Source of the DNA: Clostridia bacterium
Lineage (GTDB): Bacteria > Bacillota > Clostridia > Lachnospirales > Cellulosilyticaceae
Length of the DNA: 64,000 bases
Direction of reading: 5' to 3'
Assembly: GCA_029239755.1 (NCBI GenBank)
Contig: JARBUI010000001.1
Coordinates: forward strand, 186,001 to 250,000
The position numbers and the translations under genes were made by a program. The notes below the pieces were generated by a model. That model worked only from the letters and a program-made list of their open reading frames with translations. It did not search any database and was not told the DNA's origin. The stretch's first letter is position 1; each line of letters begins with the position of its first letter. Shown piece after piece: positions 38,823 to 48,029 of this stretch.

Positions 38823-40121
38823 CTATTTTTTTCTTTTATCTATTATTCTCTTTGCTTTACCTTCACTGCGTTCTATTGTCCTTGGTTCAACAAGTTTTAC
38901 CTTGACATGAAGCCCCAGTAAGCTAAAGAGCTCATTTGTAATATGTTTTTCAACTTTTTCTAAAGACTTAATAGCATCTGAAAATAGTCCTTCCTTAGCT
39001 TCTACCCATACTTCAAGCGTATCAAGGTTATTAATTCTATCAACTATAAGTACATAATGAGGTGCTGTTTCTGCAACTTTTAAGATAATACTCTCTATTT
39101 GAGATGGGAATACGTTAACCCCTCTTATAATAAGCATATCATCACTTCGACCTGTTACTTTATCCATGCGTACAAGTGTTCTGCCGCATTCACATTTATC
39201 AGTATAAAGTTTCGTAATGTCTCTTGTTCTATATCTTAGAAGCGGCAGAGCTTCTTTAGTAATCATAGTAAAGACGAGCTCTCCGGATTCTCCGCCTGCA
39301 AGCGGTTCGAGTGTGTCTACGTCAATAACTTCAGGTACAAAATGATCATCATTAATATGTAGGCCTGTTCTCTTTTGACAATCAAAAGCAACTCCTGGTC
39401 CTAAAACTTCGCTAAGTCCATAAATGTCCATAGCATCAATACCAAATAGACTCTCGATTTGCTCTCTCATCTCTTCCGTCCAAGGCTCTGCTCCAAATAC
39501 GCCCACTCTTAGGTTTGTGCTTCTTGGATCAATACCCATGTTCTTCATGGTTTCTCCTATGTATAAAGCGTAAGAAGGCGTACAAGTGATTACAGTCGAG
39601 CCAAACTCTTGCAGGAGCTGAATCTGCTTTTTAGTATTTCCTCCTGATATAGGTACAACAGCTGCACCTAAATGCTCTGCCCCATGATGAACCCCTAGTC
39701 CTCCTGTAAAGAGGCCGTAACCATAAGCATTTTGAATGATATCGTGTTTTGTAACGCCATAAGCGCTCAAGCATCTCGCCATCATATCTTCCCACATACG
39801 AATATCATTTTTTGTATACCCCACAACCGTCGGCTGACCGGTTGTTCCTGATGATGCATGAATACGTACCACTTCTTCCATCGGGGCTGCAAAAAGTCCA
39901 TATGGATAATGATCTCTCAGATCTTGTTTAGTTGTAAAAGGAAGATACTTAAGATCATCTATACTTTTAATATCTCCAGGCTCCAGCCCTAATTCCTTCA
40001 TCTTTTTATTATAGAAAGGAACATTTGCGTAAACCCTATTTACTGTTTTAATCAATCTTTCTGACTGAATTGCTTTTTTCTCATCTAAACTTACTATCTC
40101 TTCATTTTGCCAGTACCTCAT
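38823..40121 (-). CDS. paaK: Phenylacetate-CoA ligase (copy A)
   Basis: The 432-residue protein is closely related to the next gene throughout, with [51 protein letters not shown] and [10 protein letters not shown]. It shares the promoter and forms an operon with copy B. Divergence of residues between the two copies may reflect different aryl acids. ATG preceded by AGAGGGGGCA. Confidence 0.92.
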   Translation of the reverse strand: MRYWQNEEIVSLDEKKAIQSERLIKTVNRVYANVPFYNKKMKELGLEPGDIKSIDDLKYLPFTTKQDLRDHYPYGLFAAPMEEVVRIHASSGTTGQPTVVGYTKNDIRMWEDMMARCLSAYGVTKHDIIQNAYGYGLFTGGLGVHHGAEHLGAAVVPISGGNTKKQIQLLQEFGSTVITCTPSYALYIGETMKNMGIDPRSTNLRVGVFGAEPWTEEMREQIESLFGIDAMDIYGLSEVLGPGVAFDCQKRTGLHINDDHFVPEVIDVDTLEPLAGGESGELVFTMITKEALPLLRYRTRDITKLYTDKCECGRTLVRMDKVTGRSDDMLIIRGVNVFPSQIESIILKVAETAPHYVLIVDRINNLDTLEVWVEAKEGLFSDAIKSLEKVEKHITNELFSLLGLHVKVKLVEPRTIERSEGKAKRIIDKRKK

Positions 40122-40145
40122 ATAAATGGTTGCCCCCTCTGATTA

Positions 40146-40175
40146 TTTATCACTGTGCAAATGTACACTGATAAA
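40146..40175. promoter_or_regulatory. Imperfect palindrome downstream of the paaK promoter
   Basis: TTTATCACTGTGCA AA TGTACACTGATAAA matches in 12 of 14 arm positions and lies between the predicted transcription start (about 40185) and the paaK start codon, the usual place of a repressor operator. The binding protein is unknown. Confidence 0.5.
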
Positions 40176-40191
40176 TTGATATCTTGGGAAA

Positions 40192-40220
40192 ATTGTATCA
40201 TTCCTTGAATATTTATGCAA
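40192..40220 (-). promoter_or_regulatory. Promoter of the paaK pair
   Basis: TTGCAT (40220-40215), 17 bases, TACAAT (40197-40192) on the - strand. Confidence 0.65.
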
Positions 40221-40240
40221 TATCATAATACACTGTTCCA

Positions 40241-40283
40241 CTTAAAAAGGCTACGAAGTAGTTGCTTTCTACTTCATAGCCTT
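40241..40283 (-). terminator. Terminator of the bactofilin operon
   Basis: On the - strand AAGGCTATGAAGTAG pairs with CTACTTCGTAGCCTT (one wobble) and TTTTAAG follows, about 33 bases after the stop at 40316. Confidence 0.85.
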
Positions 40284-40315
40284 CTTAGTTACGCGGAAAA
40301 TAGATCTCACTGTAT

Positions 40316-40687
40316 CTACTCGGTATCTCGTTCCGAAGGAGTCATTTGTTTCATAAGGCTCTTTCCTTCAAAAACGCCCCCTTCTTTTATTACCAGACGA
40401 TTCACTTCAATATCTCCAAAAACCTTCCCTGTAGACATAATTTCTACAAGCCCGCCGCTTTTAATATTGCCTTTCACTATGCCATATATAGCCATTGTCT
40501 CAGCATTTATCTGTCCTTGCACTAGTCCCTCTTCTCCAATTACAACATCCTTAGCAGAGATTATGTTCCCATGAAATTTACCATCGATTCTCAAATTTCC
40601 TTCAGTTACAATGTCTCCCTTAAGGGATGCCGTCGTGTCAATTAAGGTACCTATCTGACTAACTTTCGTTTTAGAATCTCCAAACAT
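40316..40687 (-). CDS. Bactofilin (polymer-forming cytoskeletal protein)
   Basis: The 123-residue protein is a single bactofilin domain with the regular six-residue beta-helix pattern: LKGDIVTEGNLRIDGKFHGNI, IGEEGLVQGQINAETMAIYG, VKGNIKSGGLVEIMSTGKVF. Bactofilins polymerise without nucleotide at the membrane and position cell-wall enzymes. It directly follows an M23 peptidase gene (12 bases), the usual partner. Confidence 0.93.
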   Translation of the reverse strand: MFGDSKTKVSQIGTLIDTTASLKGDIVTEGNLRIDGKFHGNIISAKDVVIGEEGLVQGQINAETMAIYGIVKGNIKSGGLVEIMSTGKVFGDIEVNRLVIKEGGVFEGKSLMKQMTPSERDTE

Positions 40688-40699
40688 CAGCCTATCTCC

Positions 40700-41635
40700 T
40701 TATTTAAATATTTTTATAGGATTAATGGGTACGTCATCTTTTCTAAGTTCAAAGTGAACATGTGGACCCGTAGACCTGCCTGTCGATCCAACAAGGGCTA
40801 TTACTTCTCCCTTATTAATAACTTGTCCCTCTTCAACTAATAACTTAGAAGCGTGCCCGTACAAGCTTGTAAGACCATTGCCATGATCAAGGCATACGCA
40901 GTTGCCATATCCTTTTCTATATTCTGCATAAACAACCTTTCCTTTTGCAGTTGCATGGATCTTGGTGCCATAGTCACAGGCTATGTCTATAGCAGGGTGA
41001 TTTTCGTCGCCCCGTTGGTCAAAAGGATTTGCTCTCATTCCAAAATAACTGGTAATTCTTCCTTGACATGGTACAACAGATGGAACATATTGTTCCTTTT
41101 CCAGCACCTTATCAAGCTGCTTGTTAATGGCTGTAAGAGACTGTATCTTGTTATTTATTGTTTCAATAGAAGTCTGTTCCTCAGCTATAGAACTCATTTG
41201 CATAGGTATAGGCATATGCCTATATTCTGCAGCTGCCATATCTTTCAAGCTGCTTCCATCAGTTAAAAAGCTGCTTTTACCTAACTTATCTTTTATATCT
41301 TGTTCTAACTCGTTTAGTTCTTCCATTTTATTGTTGATTGTAGCTTGATAGGCCTTATAACTTTTTATTTGTGTATCTTTATCTTTATTATCCTTCTCAA
41401 GGACTTTAATATATTCATCTTTATTTTTAAGAGCACTAGCCTCTTCACTAAGAGATTTATAGCGATTAGAAAAGTCAAAAATAAATAATGCTGTACTTAT
41501 GATTGCTATTAAAAGGAATCCAACGGCCCCCTTTATAGCTAAAGAAGAAAGGTTTAACTTCCTAGTACGATTTCCTCTTTCCGGAACAATAAGGATATTA
41601 TATTTCTTAGCCTTCTTTTGTCTATCAAACACCAT
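40700..41635 (-). CDS. M23 (LytM-type) peptidoglycan endopeptidase
   Basis: The 311-residue protein has one N-terminal helix (about 30-50), a coiled coil (about 55-110) and a C-terminal LytM domain with zinc ligands in HPAIDIACDYG and HVHFELRK, and SLYGHASKLL. It likely cleaves peptide cross-links outside the membrane. ATG 41635 is preferred over GTG 41638. With the bactofilin it probably forms a cell-shape module in which the cytoskeletal protein locates the hydrolase. Confidence 0.92.
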   Translation of the reverse strand: MVFDRQKKAKKYNILIVPERGNRTRKLNLSSLAIKGAVGFLLIAIISTALFIFDFSNRYKSLSEEASALKNKDEYIKVLEKDNKDKDTQIKSYKAYQATINNKMEELNELEQDIKDKLGKSSFLTDGSSLKDMAAAEYRHMPIPMQMSSIAEEQTSIETINNKIQSLTAINKQLDKVLEKEQYVPSVVPCQGRITSYFGMRANPFDQRGDENHPAIDIACDYGTKIHATAKGKVVYAEYRKGYGNCVCLDHGNGLTSLYGHASKLLVEEGQVINKGEVIALVGSTGRSTGPHVHFELRKDDVPINPIKIFK

Positions 41636-41768
41636 CACTATCTTTCCTTCCTTTTACATTCTTAAATCAGCCTAATATAAAAGTTAGATCTCTTTTGTTG
41701 AACTCAAATATAATTTTATACTATTTCTTATTTAATTTCAATCTTTTAAATATTCTAGGCAGATAAGT

Positions 41769-42134
41769 CTATTTTTTTAGTCCCATCGTTCGCGTGGCAA
41801 CAACATCTATTCCTGTCCCTAATAAATCTTTTACAATAATGTCCCCTAGCTTCACGGGAGCCCGCCATTCAACTTGATTTAAAATAGCCATGCATTTAAA
41901 ATTTAAATCCTTTGGAATAGCCCCATTAGTCTTTACAGGAAGCATAGGATATATACTTTTAGCAAGTTTAACTGTTGTTGTTATTACTCTTGTAGGATGC
42001 GTAACTTCTTCTATGCCATATATTTCGCCTCTTTTACAAGTATGTCCCGTTACAATCTTTTTCTTCTCATCTACTTGCAGCTCACAGCCCATAGGGCAAA
42101 CAATGCAAGTTAATTTTTTAAGCTCTGCAGTCAT
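41769..42134 (-). CDS. DUF1667 protein of the glycerol operon
   Basis: The 121-residue protein has a Cys cluster at the start, CIVCPMGCELQV and HTCKRGEIYG, four Cys in all, then THPTRVITTTV, the DUF1667 signature. Such proteins accompany paired FAD oxidoreductases in Clostridia and may bind an iron-sulfur cluster as electron-transfer subunit, a role like GlpC; this is inference. ATG 42134 with GAGGAGGGG upstream was preferred over an earlier in-frame start inside the preceding gene. Confidence 0.88.
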   Translation of the reverse strand: MTAELKKLTCIVCPMGCELQVDEKKKIVTGHTCKRGEIYGIEEVTHPTRVITTTVKLAKSIYPMLPVKTNGAIPKDLNFKCMAILNQVEWRAPVKLGDIIVKDLLGTGIDVVATRTMGLKK

Positions 42135-42135
42135 G

Positions 42136-43383
42136 TTATTTCCCCTCCTCCAAGTAAATAGTAATATCTCCTTCAATGGCGGCTAAGTGCTCCTTGGTGA
42201 GAACGATGCTCTGCATTTCAGCAGGCAAAAGTGTTTTTTTCTTAAAGCTTGCAATTTCTTTACCCCCACAGTTCACTACAATTTTTTGATGATAGCTAGG
42301 CGTACTTACACGCATAAAAACCCTGATGCTCTCTTTAGAGATGGTATTCATATTTTGCGGTACTGTGTAGGTAATACCCTTACCATTTTTAACTTTAACA
42401 GATGTGCCTTTTTTATATTCATCTTTAATATAACTTGCTGCATATTTCCCTGCTGTCTGTGCTTCCTGTGTTACAAAATCAACAAGGTCATGCACGTGGA
42501 GTACATTGCCGCATGCAAAAATGCCTTCATTAGAAGTTTGCATGGTTTCATTAACTACAAGACCATTTGTCCTTGTATCAATCTGAAGTCCTGCCTGTTT
42601 TGAAAGTTCATTTTCAGGGATGAGCCCAACCGATAAGAGCAGTGTGTCACACGTAAAAGTCTTCTCAGTTCCTTTTATAGGCTTTTTATTATCATCTACC
42701 TGTGATACAACAATCTTCTCTAAGCGGGTTTTGCCAATAATCTGCGTAACTGTATGAGAGAGATAAAGAGGAATATCATAGTCTTCCAAACACTGAACAA
42801 TATTTCTGTTAAGTCCATTAGAATATGGCATGAGTTCAATAACAGCTTTTACTTTTGCTCCTTCTAAAGTCATTCGTCTTGCCATGATAAGGCCTATATC
42901 CCCTGAGCCTAATATCACCACTTCTTTCCCTACCATATAACCTTCTATGTTAATATAACGCTGCGCTGCGCCTGCTGTAAAAACCCCTGCTGGTCTGTCT
43001 CCTGGCACATAAATAGCCCCTCTTGTTCTTTCTCTGCACCCCATTGCAAGGATAATAGCTTTGCTTTCTATTTCCATGTAGCCATCTATGGGATTCATAG
43101 CATAAATTGTTTTTTCTTTAATGTCTAATACCATTGTATCTAACTTGACTTCTATAGAGGTATCAGTGATTTTATCAATAAACCTTTCTGCATACTCTGG
43201 GCCTGTCAGCTCTTCTTTAAAAGTGTGAAGTCCAAATCCATTGTGTATACACTGGTTAAGTATCCCTCCAAGTTCCATATCCCTCTCTATAATAAGTATG
43301 CTTTCTATCCCATTATTAAAAGCTTCATATGCAGCTGCAAGTCCTGCTGGTCCTCCGCCTACTACCACTAAATCATATGTCAT
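42136..43383 (-). CDS. FAD/NAD-dependent oxidoreductase of the glycerol operon
   Basis: The 415-residue protein has an N-terminal FAD Rossmann motif VVGGGPAGLAAAYEA, an inner NAD Rossmann motif VVILGSGDIGLIMARRM, and the GVFTAGAAQRYINIEG segment seen in partners of GlpA-like enzymes. It follows the GlpA-like gene by 12 bases. It probably takes electrons from glycerol 3-phosphate oxidation and passes them to NAD or another carrier. Distinct from classical GlpB by its full pyridine nucleotide disulfide oxidoreductase plan. Confidence 0.85.
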   Translation of the reverse strand: MTYDLVVVGGGPAGLAAAYEAFNNGIESILIIERDMELGGILNQCIHNGFGLHTFKEELTGPEYAERFIDKITDTSIEVKLDTMVLDIKEKTIYAMNPIDGYMEIESKAIILAMGCRERTRGAIYVPGDRPAGVFTAGAAQRYINIEGYMVGKEVVILGSGDIGLIMARRMTLEGAKVKAVIELMPYSNGLNRNIVQCLEDYDIPLYLSHTVTQIIGKTRLEKIVVSQVDDNKKPIKGTEKTFTCDTLLLSVGLIPENELSKQAGLQIDTRTNGLVVNETMQTSNEGIFACGNVLHVHDLVDFVTQEAQTAGKYAASYIKDEYKKGTSVKVKNGKGITYTVPQNMNTISKESIRVFMRVSTPSYHQKIVVNCGGKEIASFKKKTLLPAEMQSIVLTKEHLAAIEGDITIYLEEGK

Positions 43384-43395
43384 AGCTGTCCCTCC

Positions 43396-44826
43396 TTATT
43401 TTGTCTTTCCTGTTAAAATGTATGCATGATCTCTATCTAAGACTATATCCTGCAGCTCCAAATGGAGTTCTCTGGCTAAGATTTCTTGTACCCTGGGTCC
43501 GCAAAAACCTCCTTGGCATCTTCCCATCCCTGGCCTGCATCGCCTTTTAACTGCGTCTACAGTGGTTGCCCCTACTGGTCTTTTGATACTATCTACAATT
43601 TCACCCTCCGTAACATTTTCACATCTGCAAATGATTCTTCCGTATCTATGATCTTTTTTAATAAGAGCTTGTTTTTCTTCTTGTGGAAGCTCCATAAATC
43701 TTATTTGCTCTCTTTTAGGATTAAATGTCGCTTTAAGGCATGCTTTAAGACCTTTTTTCTGCAGCAGATCTACGACACCTAATGCTATAGCAGGGGCAGC
43801 AGATAATCCTGGTGACTTCATACCAGCTGCATCTATAAATCCTTTTACTTTTTTGTCTTCTTCTATAATAAAGTCCTCTCGATCAGATAATGCCCTAAGC
43901 CCTGAAAAGCTTCTGATTGTTTCTCTGTAATTGATCTTATCAGTTGTTCTCTTTGCCGCATCCTTTATAGCGTCAAGCCCCTCATTTGTAACGCTTAAGT
44001 CTTCCTTGTCTTCTATGTCCTCTGAGTTTGGTCCTACAAGCAGATTGCCATGTACAGTTGGTGTGACAAGTACGCCTTTTCCCTTTTTACTGGGGCACTG
44101 AAAAAGTGTATGAGCTGCAATATCCCCTTGGCTTTTATCCATCACATAATACTGACCTCTTCTTGGCATAATGCGATAAGTCTCTTCACATATCATGTTA
44201 TGTACCTTATCTGCATAAACGCCTGCTGCGTTAATAACATAGCTGCACTCAAGCTTTGTTTTATCTTTAAGTGTTAGGGTAAACACATCTTCTTTTTTAT
44301 CAATAGCAATAACTTCCGATGAGGTTCTTGCTTCTCCTCCATTCATTACTCCATTTTCTATGAGTGCTATCGTATATTCAAAGGGACCAACTATTGCTCC
44401 TGTTGGGGCAAAAAGTGCTCCTCTTACCTTTTCAGAAAGGTTAGGTTCCTTTTTTATTGTTTCTTCTCTGCTTAATAAGGCAAGCCCTTTTACCCCATTT
44501 TTATTTCCATTTTTATAAAGTGCCTCTAAAGTGATCATATCCTCATCATTAAACCCTAAGACAAGAGATCCATTCTTCTTATACGGAACAGACAAGTCCT
44601 TGCAAAGTTCTTCAAAAAGTTCACTTCCCCATACGTTGTATTTCGCCATAAGAGTTCCCTCTTCTGGGTCATATCCTGCATGAATAATTGCTGAATTTGC
44701 TCTGCTGGTTCCCATTGCAACATCTATTTCCTTTTCTAAAACAACTACCTTTAGGTTGTACTTTGTAAGTTCTCTAAATATACTTGCTCCTATTACCCCC
44801 GCACCGATTACCACAACGTCATACAT
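43396..44826 (-). CDS. Glycerol-3-phosphate dehydrogenase GlpA-like, with BFD [2Fe-2S] domain
   Basis: The 476-residue protein has an N-terminal FAD motif VVIGAGVIGASIFREL, a DAO-type domain with HAGYDPEEGTLMA, and a C-terminal BFD-like domain with four Cys (CRCENV and later CRPGMGRCQGGFCGP) that should bind [2Fe-2S]. It fits GlpA or related anaerobic dehydrogenases that oxidise glycerol 3-phosphate to dihydroxyacetone phosphate. It follows glpK, supporting this substrate. GGAGGG lies 7 bases before the ATG. Confidence 0.85.
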   Translation of the reverse strand: MYDVVVIGAGVIGASIFRELTKYNLKVVVLEKEIDVAMGTSRANSAIIHAGYDPEEGTLMAKYNVWGSELFEELCKDLSVPYKKNGSLVLGFNDEDMITLEALYKNGNKNGVKGLALLSREETIKKEPNLSEKVRGALFAPTGAIVGPFEYTIALIENGVMNGGEARTSSEVIAIDKKEDVFTLTLKDKTKLECSYVINAAGVYADKVHNMICEETYRIMPRRGQYYVMDKSQGDIAAHTLFQCPSKKGKGVLVTPTVHGNLLVGPNSEDIEDKEDLSVTNEGLDAIKDAAKRTTDKINYRETIRSFSGLRALSDREDFIIEEDKKVKGFIDAAGMKSPGLSAAPAIALGVVDLLQKKGLKACLKATFNPKREQIRFMELPQEEKQALIKKDHRYGRIICRCENVTEGEIVDSIKRPVGATTVDAVKRRCRPGMGRCQGGFCGPRVQEILARELHLELQDIVLDRDHAYILTGKTK

Positions 44827-44865
44827 ATGTCATCCCTCCAGTAAATTGATATATTACAAGCAATG

Positions 44866-44919
44866 CAAAAAGCCAAGCACAAAAAATACACTTCTATAGT
44901 GTATCTTTTGTGCTTGGCT
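44866..44919 (-). terminator. Hairpin terminator between glpK and the GlpA-like gene
   Basis: On the - strand AGCCAAGCACAAAA pairs with TTTTGTGCTTGGCT, with inner ATACAC/GTGTAT pairing, and TTTTTGC follows. Inside an operon it should be leaky or antiterminated, possibly by GlpP. Confidence 0.8.
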
Positions 44920-44966
44920 CTTATTCTCTCGCACAACTTTATGAATCTAGTGTCATTATATCACTT

Positions 44967-46472
44967 TTACTCTTCATCTTCAAGTTCCCAGGCCATACAT
45001 CTTTTAACCGCCCTCTTCCAGCCTTTGTAATACTTAGTTCTTTTGGCTTCATCTAAAGAAGGAGTAAAAGCTTTGTCTACGCGCCATGCTTTTAAAATCT
45101 CGTTTTTATCCTTCCAATAACCTACTGCAATACCTGCAAGGTACGCAGCTCCTAGTGCTGTTGTTTCTACAACAGTTGGCCTTACTACTTCGGAGCCGAT
45201 AATATCTGCTTGGAACTGCATAAGGAAATTGTTTTTACTGGCACCGCCATCTACTTTCATATTATTAAGTCCATGCCCTACGTCTTCTATCATCGCATCT
45301 ATCACGTCTCTGCTTTGATAGGCTATAGCTTCAAGGGAAGCTCTTATCATATGATTTCTATTCGTCCCCCTTGTTATTCCAAAAACGCCTCCCCTTGCAT
45401 ACATATCCCAATAAGGAGCCCCAAGCCCTACAAATGCTGGGACTACATAAACTCCGCCGCTGTCCCCGACCTTACTTGCAAAGTAGTCTGTATCACAAGA
45501 ATCATTTATAAGACGCAGTTCATCCCTGAGCCACTGCACAACAGCCCCCCCTACAAATACAGATCCTTCAAGGGCATATTGAACTTTTCCTTCCAGTCCA
45601 ATTGCAATCGTAGTAAGCAGTCCATTTTTACTCTCAACCATTTCTTCTCCAGTATTCATAAGAACAAAACAGCCTGTGCCATAAGTATTTTTAACATCTC
45701 CTTTGTTAAAACATCCTTGCCCAAAGAGCGCTGCTTGCTGATCTCCAGCCACTCCGCTTATAGGTACTCTCACGCCGCCCTTAGCACCGAGGTTAGCATG
45801 CCCATAAATCTCAGATGAGTTTTTGACCTCCGGCAAAAGGCTTTTAGGAATGTCCAGCACTTTTAAGAGTTTTTCGTCCCACTCCAGTGTTTTAATATTA
45901 AAAAGCATGGTTCTTGAAGCATTGGTATAGTCCGTTATATGTACTTTACCATTTGTAAGTTTCCATACAAGCCAAGTATCTACTGTTCCAAATAATAATT
46001 TACCCTCTTCGGCCCGCGCTCTGGCGCCCTCTACATGGTCAAGAAGCCATTTAATTTTAGTAGCCGAAAAATATGCATCCAGCACAAGTCCTGTTGTTTC
46101 TCTAATGTAATTCTCAAGTCCCGCTGCCTTTAGTTCACTGCATAAGTCCGCTGTTCGTCTGCACTGCCAAACAATGGCATTGTAGATAGGCATACCTGTT
46201 TCTTTGTCCCAGATAATTGTTGTTTCCCTTTGGTTAGTAATCCCTATAGCAGCTATAGCTTCCTGGGTCATATTTGCTTTTGCCATAACTTCTTGAAGTG
46301 CCCCATACTGCGAAGCCCAAATCTCCATAGGGTCATGTTCTACCCACCCTTCTCTAGGATATATTTGAGTGAATTCTCTTTGGCTTACTCCAACTATATG
46401 CTGATCCTTATCAAATATAATAGCTCTTGAACTTGTCGTTCCCTGATCTAACGCTATAATATATTTTTCCAT
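44967..46472 (-). CDS. glpK: Glycerol kinase
   Basis: The 501-residue FGGY kinase has all GlpK signatures: [17 protein letters not shown] at the start, [73 protein letters not shown] and [18 protein letters not shown]. It phosphorylates glycerol at the cost of ATP. It has its own promoter and a terminator-like leader hairpin downstream of the glpP gene. Confidence 0.97.
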   Translation of the reverse strand: MEKYIIALDQGTTSSRAIIFDKDQHIVGVSQREFTQIYPREGWVEHDPMEIWASQYGALQEVMAKANMTQEAIAAIGITNQRETTIIWDKETGMPIYNAIVWQCRRTADLCSELKAAGLENYIRETTGLVLDAYFSATKIKWLLDHVEGARARAEEGKLLFGTVDTWLVWKLTNGKVHITDYTNASRTMLFNIKTLEWDEKLLKVLDIPKSLLPEVKNSSEIYGHANLGAKGGVRVPISGVAGDQQAALFGQGCFNKGDVKNTYGTGCFVLMNTGEEMVESKNGLLTTIAIGLEGKVQYALEGSVFVGGAVVQWLRDELRLINDSCDTDYFASKVGDSGGVYVVPAFVGLGAPYWDMYARGGVFGITRGTNRNHMIRASLEAIAYQSRDVIDAMIEDVGHGLNNMKVDGGASKNNFLMQFQADIIGSEVVRPTVVETTALGAAYLAGIAVGYWKDKNEILKAWRVDKAFTPSLDEAKRTKYYKGWKRAVKRCMAWELEDEE

Positions 46473-46521
46473 AAAACCATCCTCTCACACGAGTTAAATG
46501 AGATATACTAAGTGTTTCCAT

Positions 46522-46562
46522 ACAAAAAATGCGCAAAAATAGCAATCTATTTTTCACGCATC
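46522..46562 (-). terminator. glpK leader terminator, likely GlpP antitermination target
   Basis: On the - strand ATGCGTGAAAAATAG ATTG CTATTTTTGCGCAT folds into a hairpin and is followed by TTTTTGT. It lies between the promoter (46600-46628) and the glpK start at 46472, and the GlpP antiterminator is encoded just upstream. Confidence 0.8.
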
Positions 46563-46599
46563 TCTATATATCTCTATGCACCCCTATTTATTTAATCAT

Positions 46600-46628
46600 A
46601 TTATACAAGTTTTTTATGAATAAGTCAA
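46600..46628 (-). promoter_or_regulatory. Promoter of glpK
   Basis: TTGACT (46628-46623), 17 bases, TATAAT (46605-46600) on the - strand; predicted start near 46593, giving a leader of about 120 nt with the terminator hairpin. Confidence 0.85.
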
Positions 46629-46667
46629 TTTTTTAAGCAGATTATACAAAGAATATTTTTTAGATAA

Positions 46668-47228
46668 CTATGCCTCCCATATTTCCTCATTCGAAGTAGA
46701 TATAGCCGTTGCCCCAGCTTTAAGTGCTGCCATAACATCTTCCTTATCTGATATAAGTCCGCCTGCTATAAGCGGCTTATTAATAGCTCCGCATAATTCT
46801 TTTATTACCTTAAACAAAATACCCGGGAGCATCTCTATGGCATCACACCCCGAAACAAAATGTGTTTTTGCACTCTCTAGAGAAATATTATCTAAGATAA
46901 ATACTCTTTGAACAGCAATAAGCCCTTGATTTTTTGCAGCTCGTATAAGCTGAGGCTTCGTACTGATAATCCCATCAAATACTGTATTTCTCTTAACATA
47001 TTCAAGTGAAATTTCTTTACTTGATAACCCTTCAACTAAGTCAATGTGTATAATACCCAATTTCCCTTTTTCATGTATTTTGTCAGCTAAATAACTGAGT
47101 GACATAATATCTCCAAAAAGAACAAAAATAATCTCCACATCTGTCTGCAGAGCTTTATCAAGCTCTGTCTCATTTTTCACTGCTGGAATAACTGGATTTA
47201 CCTCAAGAAACTGCCTAAAATCACTCAT
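46668..47228 (-). CDS. glpP: Glycerol-3-phosphate responsive antiterminator
   Basis: The 186-residue protein has the GlpP family features: PVIPAVKNETELDKAL, FVLFGDIMSLSYLADKIH, GKLGIIHIDLVEGLSSKE, DGIISTKPQLIRAAK, CDAIEMLPGI and PLIAGGLISDKEDVMAALKAGA. It is a small TIM-barrel protein that binds glycerol 3-phosphate and mRNA leaders to prevent termination. It overlaps the preceding gene by 4 bases. Confidence 0.95.
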   Translation of the reverse strand: MSDFRQFLEVNPVIPAVKNETELDKALQTDVEIIFVLFGDIMSLSYLADKIHEKGKLGIIHIDLVEGLSSKEISLEYVKRNTVFDGIISTKPQLIRAAKNQGLIAVQRVFILDNISLESAKTHFVSGCDAIEMLPGILFKVIKELCGAINKPLIAGGLISDKEDVMAALKAGATAISTSNEEIWEA

Positions 47229-47881
47229 ACTTGAAACCTGCTGATAAGAATAGCAAAAGTCGCTACAGTATTAACAACTTCTTTTCTAATCCCTCTTCGC
47301 TGGAAGAACTCATCTTCTTTAAAAACATCTTCTTCTTTATATAGTGAGGATAAATAAGGATAGTCATATAAATCCCCTTCATAGAACATAAATGGTTCTA
47401 AATTTGACTCAAAATCTTTAAGTGAAACAGTGTTGCACCTTTTTTCTACTAGGCCTATACCGCCTTGTTTAAAAACTTCTGATACAAACTCAGTACAAAT
47501 ATAAGCTTTATAAACTTGAAAGTTACTTTTAAATAATACATTAAATACGCCTATCAAATTATAATAATATTTTTCTGAATCTGTATAGGTATCATATATA
47601 AATTCACTGATTTGATCATATTGTTCATTTGTAACAGGTATGCGATAAATTTTAACATTAACTTCCTCATTATTTCCTAGGGAAAAACGGTATGGATTTT
47701 CTTTAACCATCCCTCCCACAAAAGGATTCTTCGCTGATAACCTAGCAAACGAATACATTTCTACCATATCGGCATCTAGGCTGATTGATACATGATTAAA
47801 GTGTGACTTTGTACAATATCTAATCATTTGGCCTATACGAGTATGCGTACGTGACAGAATAACATATATAAATGTATCCAT
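47225..47881 (-). CDS. Permuted papain-fold (NlpC/P60, YiiX-like) hydrolase candidate
   Basis: The 218-residue protein has a likely catalytic His in SHFNHVSISLD near residue 30 and Cys in KAYICTEFVSEVFK near 128, in the order His then Cys that marks circularly permuted papain-fold proteins such as YiiX/YaeF. FVGGMVKENPYRF lies between. No signal peptide. It could be an amidase or acyltransferase on lipids or wall peptides. Translation is coupled to glpP through ATGA overlap, an unexplained pairing. Confidence 0.65.
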   Translation of the reverse strand: MDTFIYVILSRTHTRIGQMIRYCTKSHFNHVSISLDADMVEMYSFARLSAKNPFVGGMVKENPYRFSLGNNEEVNVKIYRIPVTNEQYDQISEFIYDTYTDSEKYYYNLIGVFNVLFKSNFQVYKAYICTEFVSEVFKQGGIGLVEKRCNTVSLKDFESNLEPFMFYEGDLYDYPYLSSLYKEEDVFKEDEFFQRRGIRKEVVNTVATFAILISRFQV

Positions 47882-47932
47882 TTAGGCTCCCCCTCCTATA
47901 TCATTTAGGTGTATTATTATATAATAGTATGA

Positions 47933-47961
47933 TTGACTTGCTTTTATTAATAATCTAACAT
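47933..47961 (+). promoter_or_regulatory. Promoter of the flavodoxin-like gene
   Basis: TTGACT (47933-47938), 17 bases, TAACAT (47956-47961) on the + strand, about 70 bases before the start codon. Confidence 0.5.
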
Positions 47962-48029
47962 ACTATTGTTAAAAAATCAAAATAAAGAACACTGGAAACA
48001 CTTTATTCCAGAGGGGAAAGGGGTATGTA

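Noticed and set aside
40700..41635. M23/bactofilin pair as part of the polysaccharide system
   Set aside because: It lies 18 kb away in a separate operon, and this pairing is common as a stand-alone cell-shape module.
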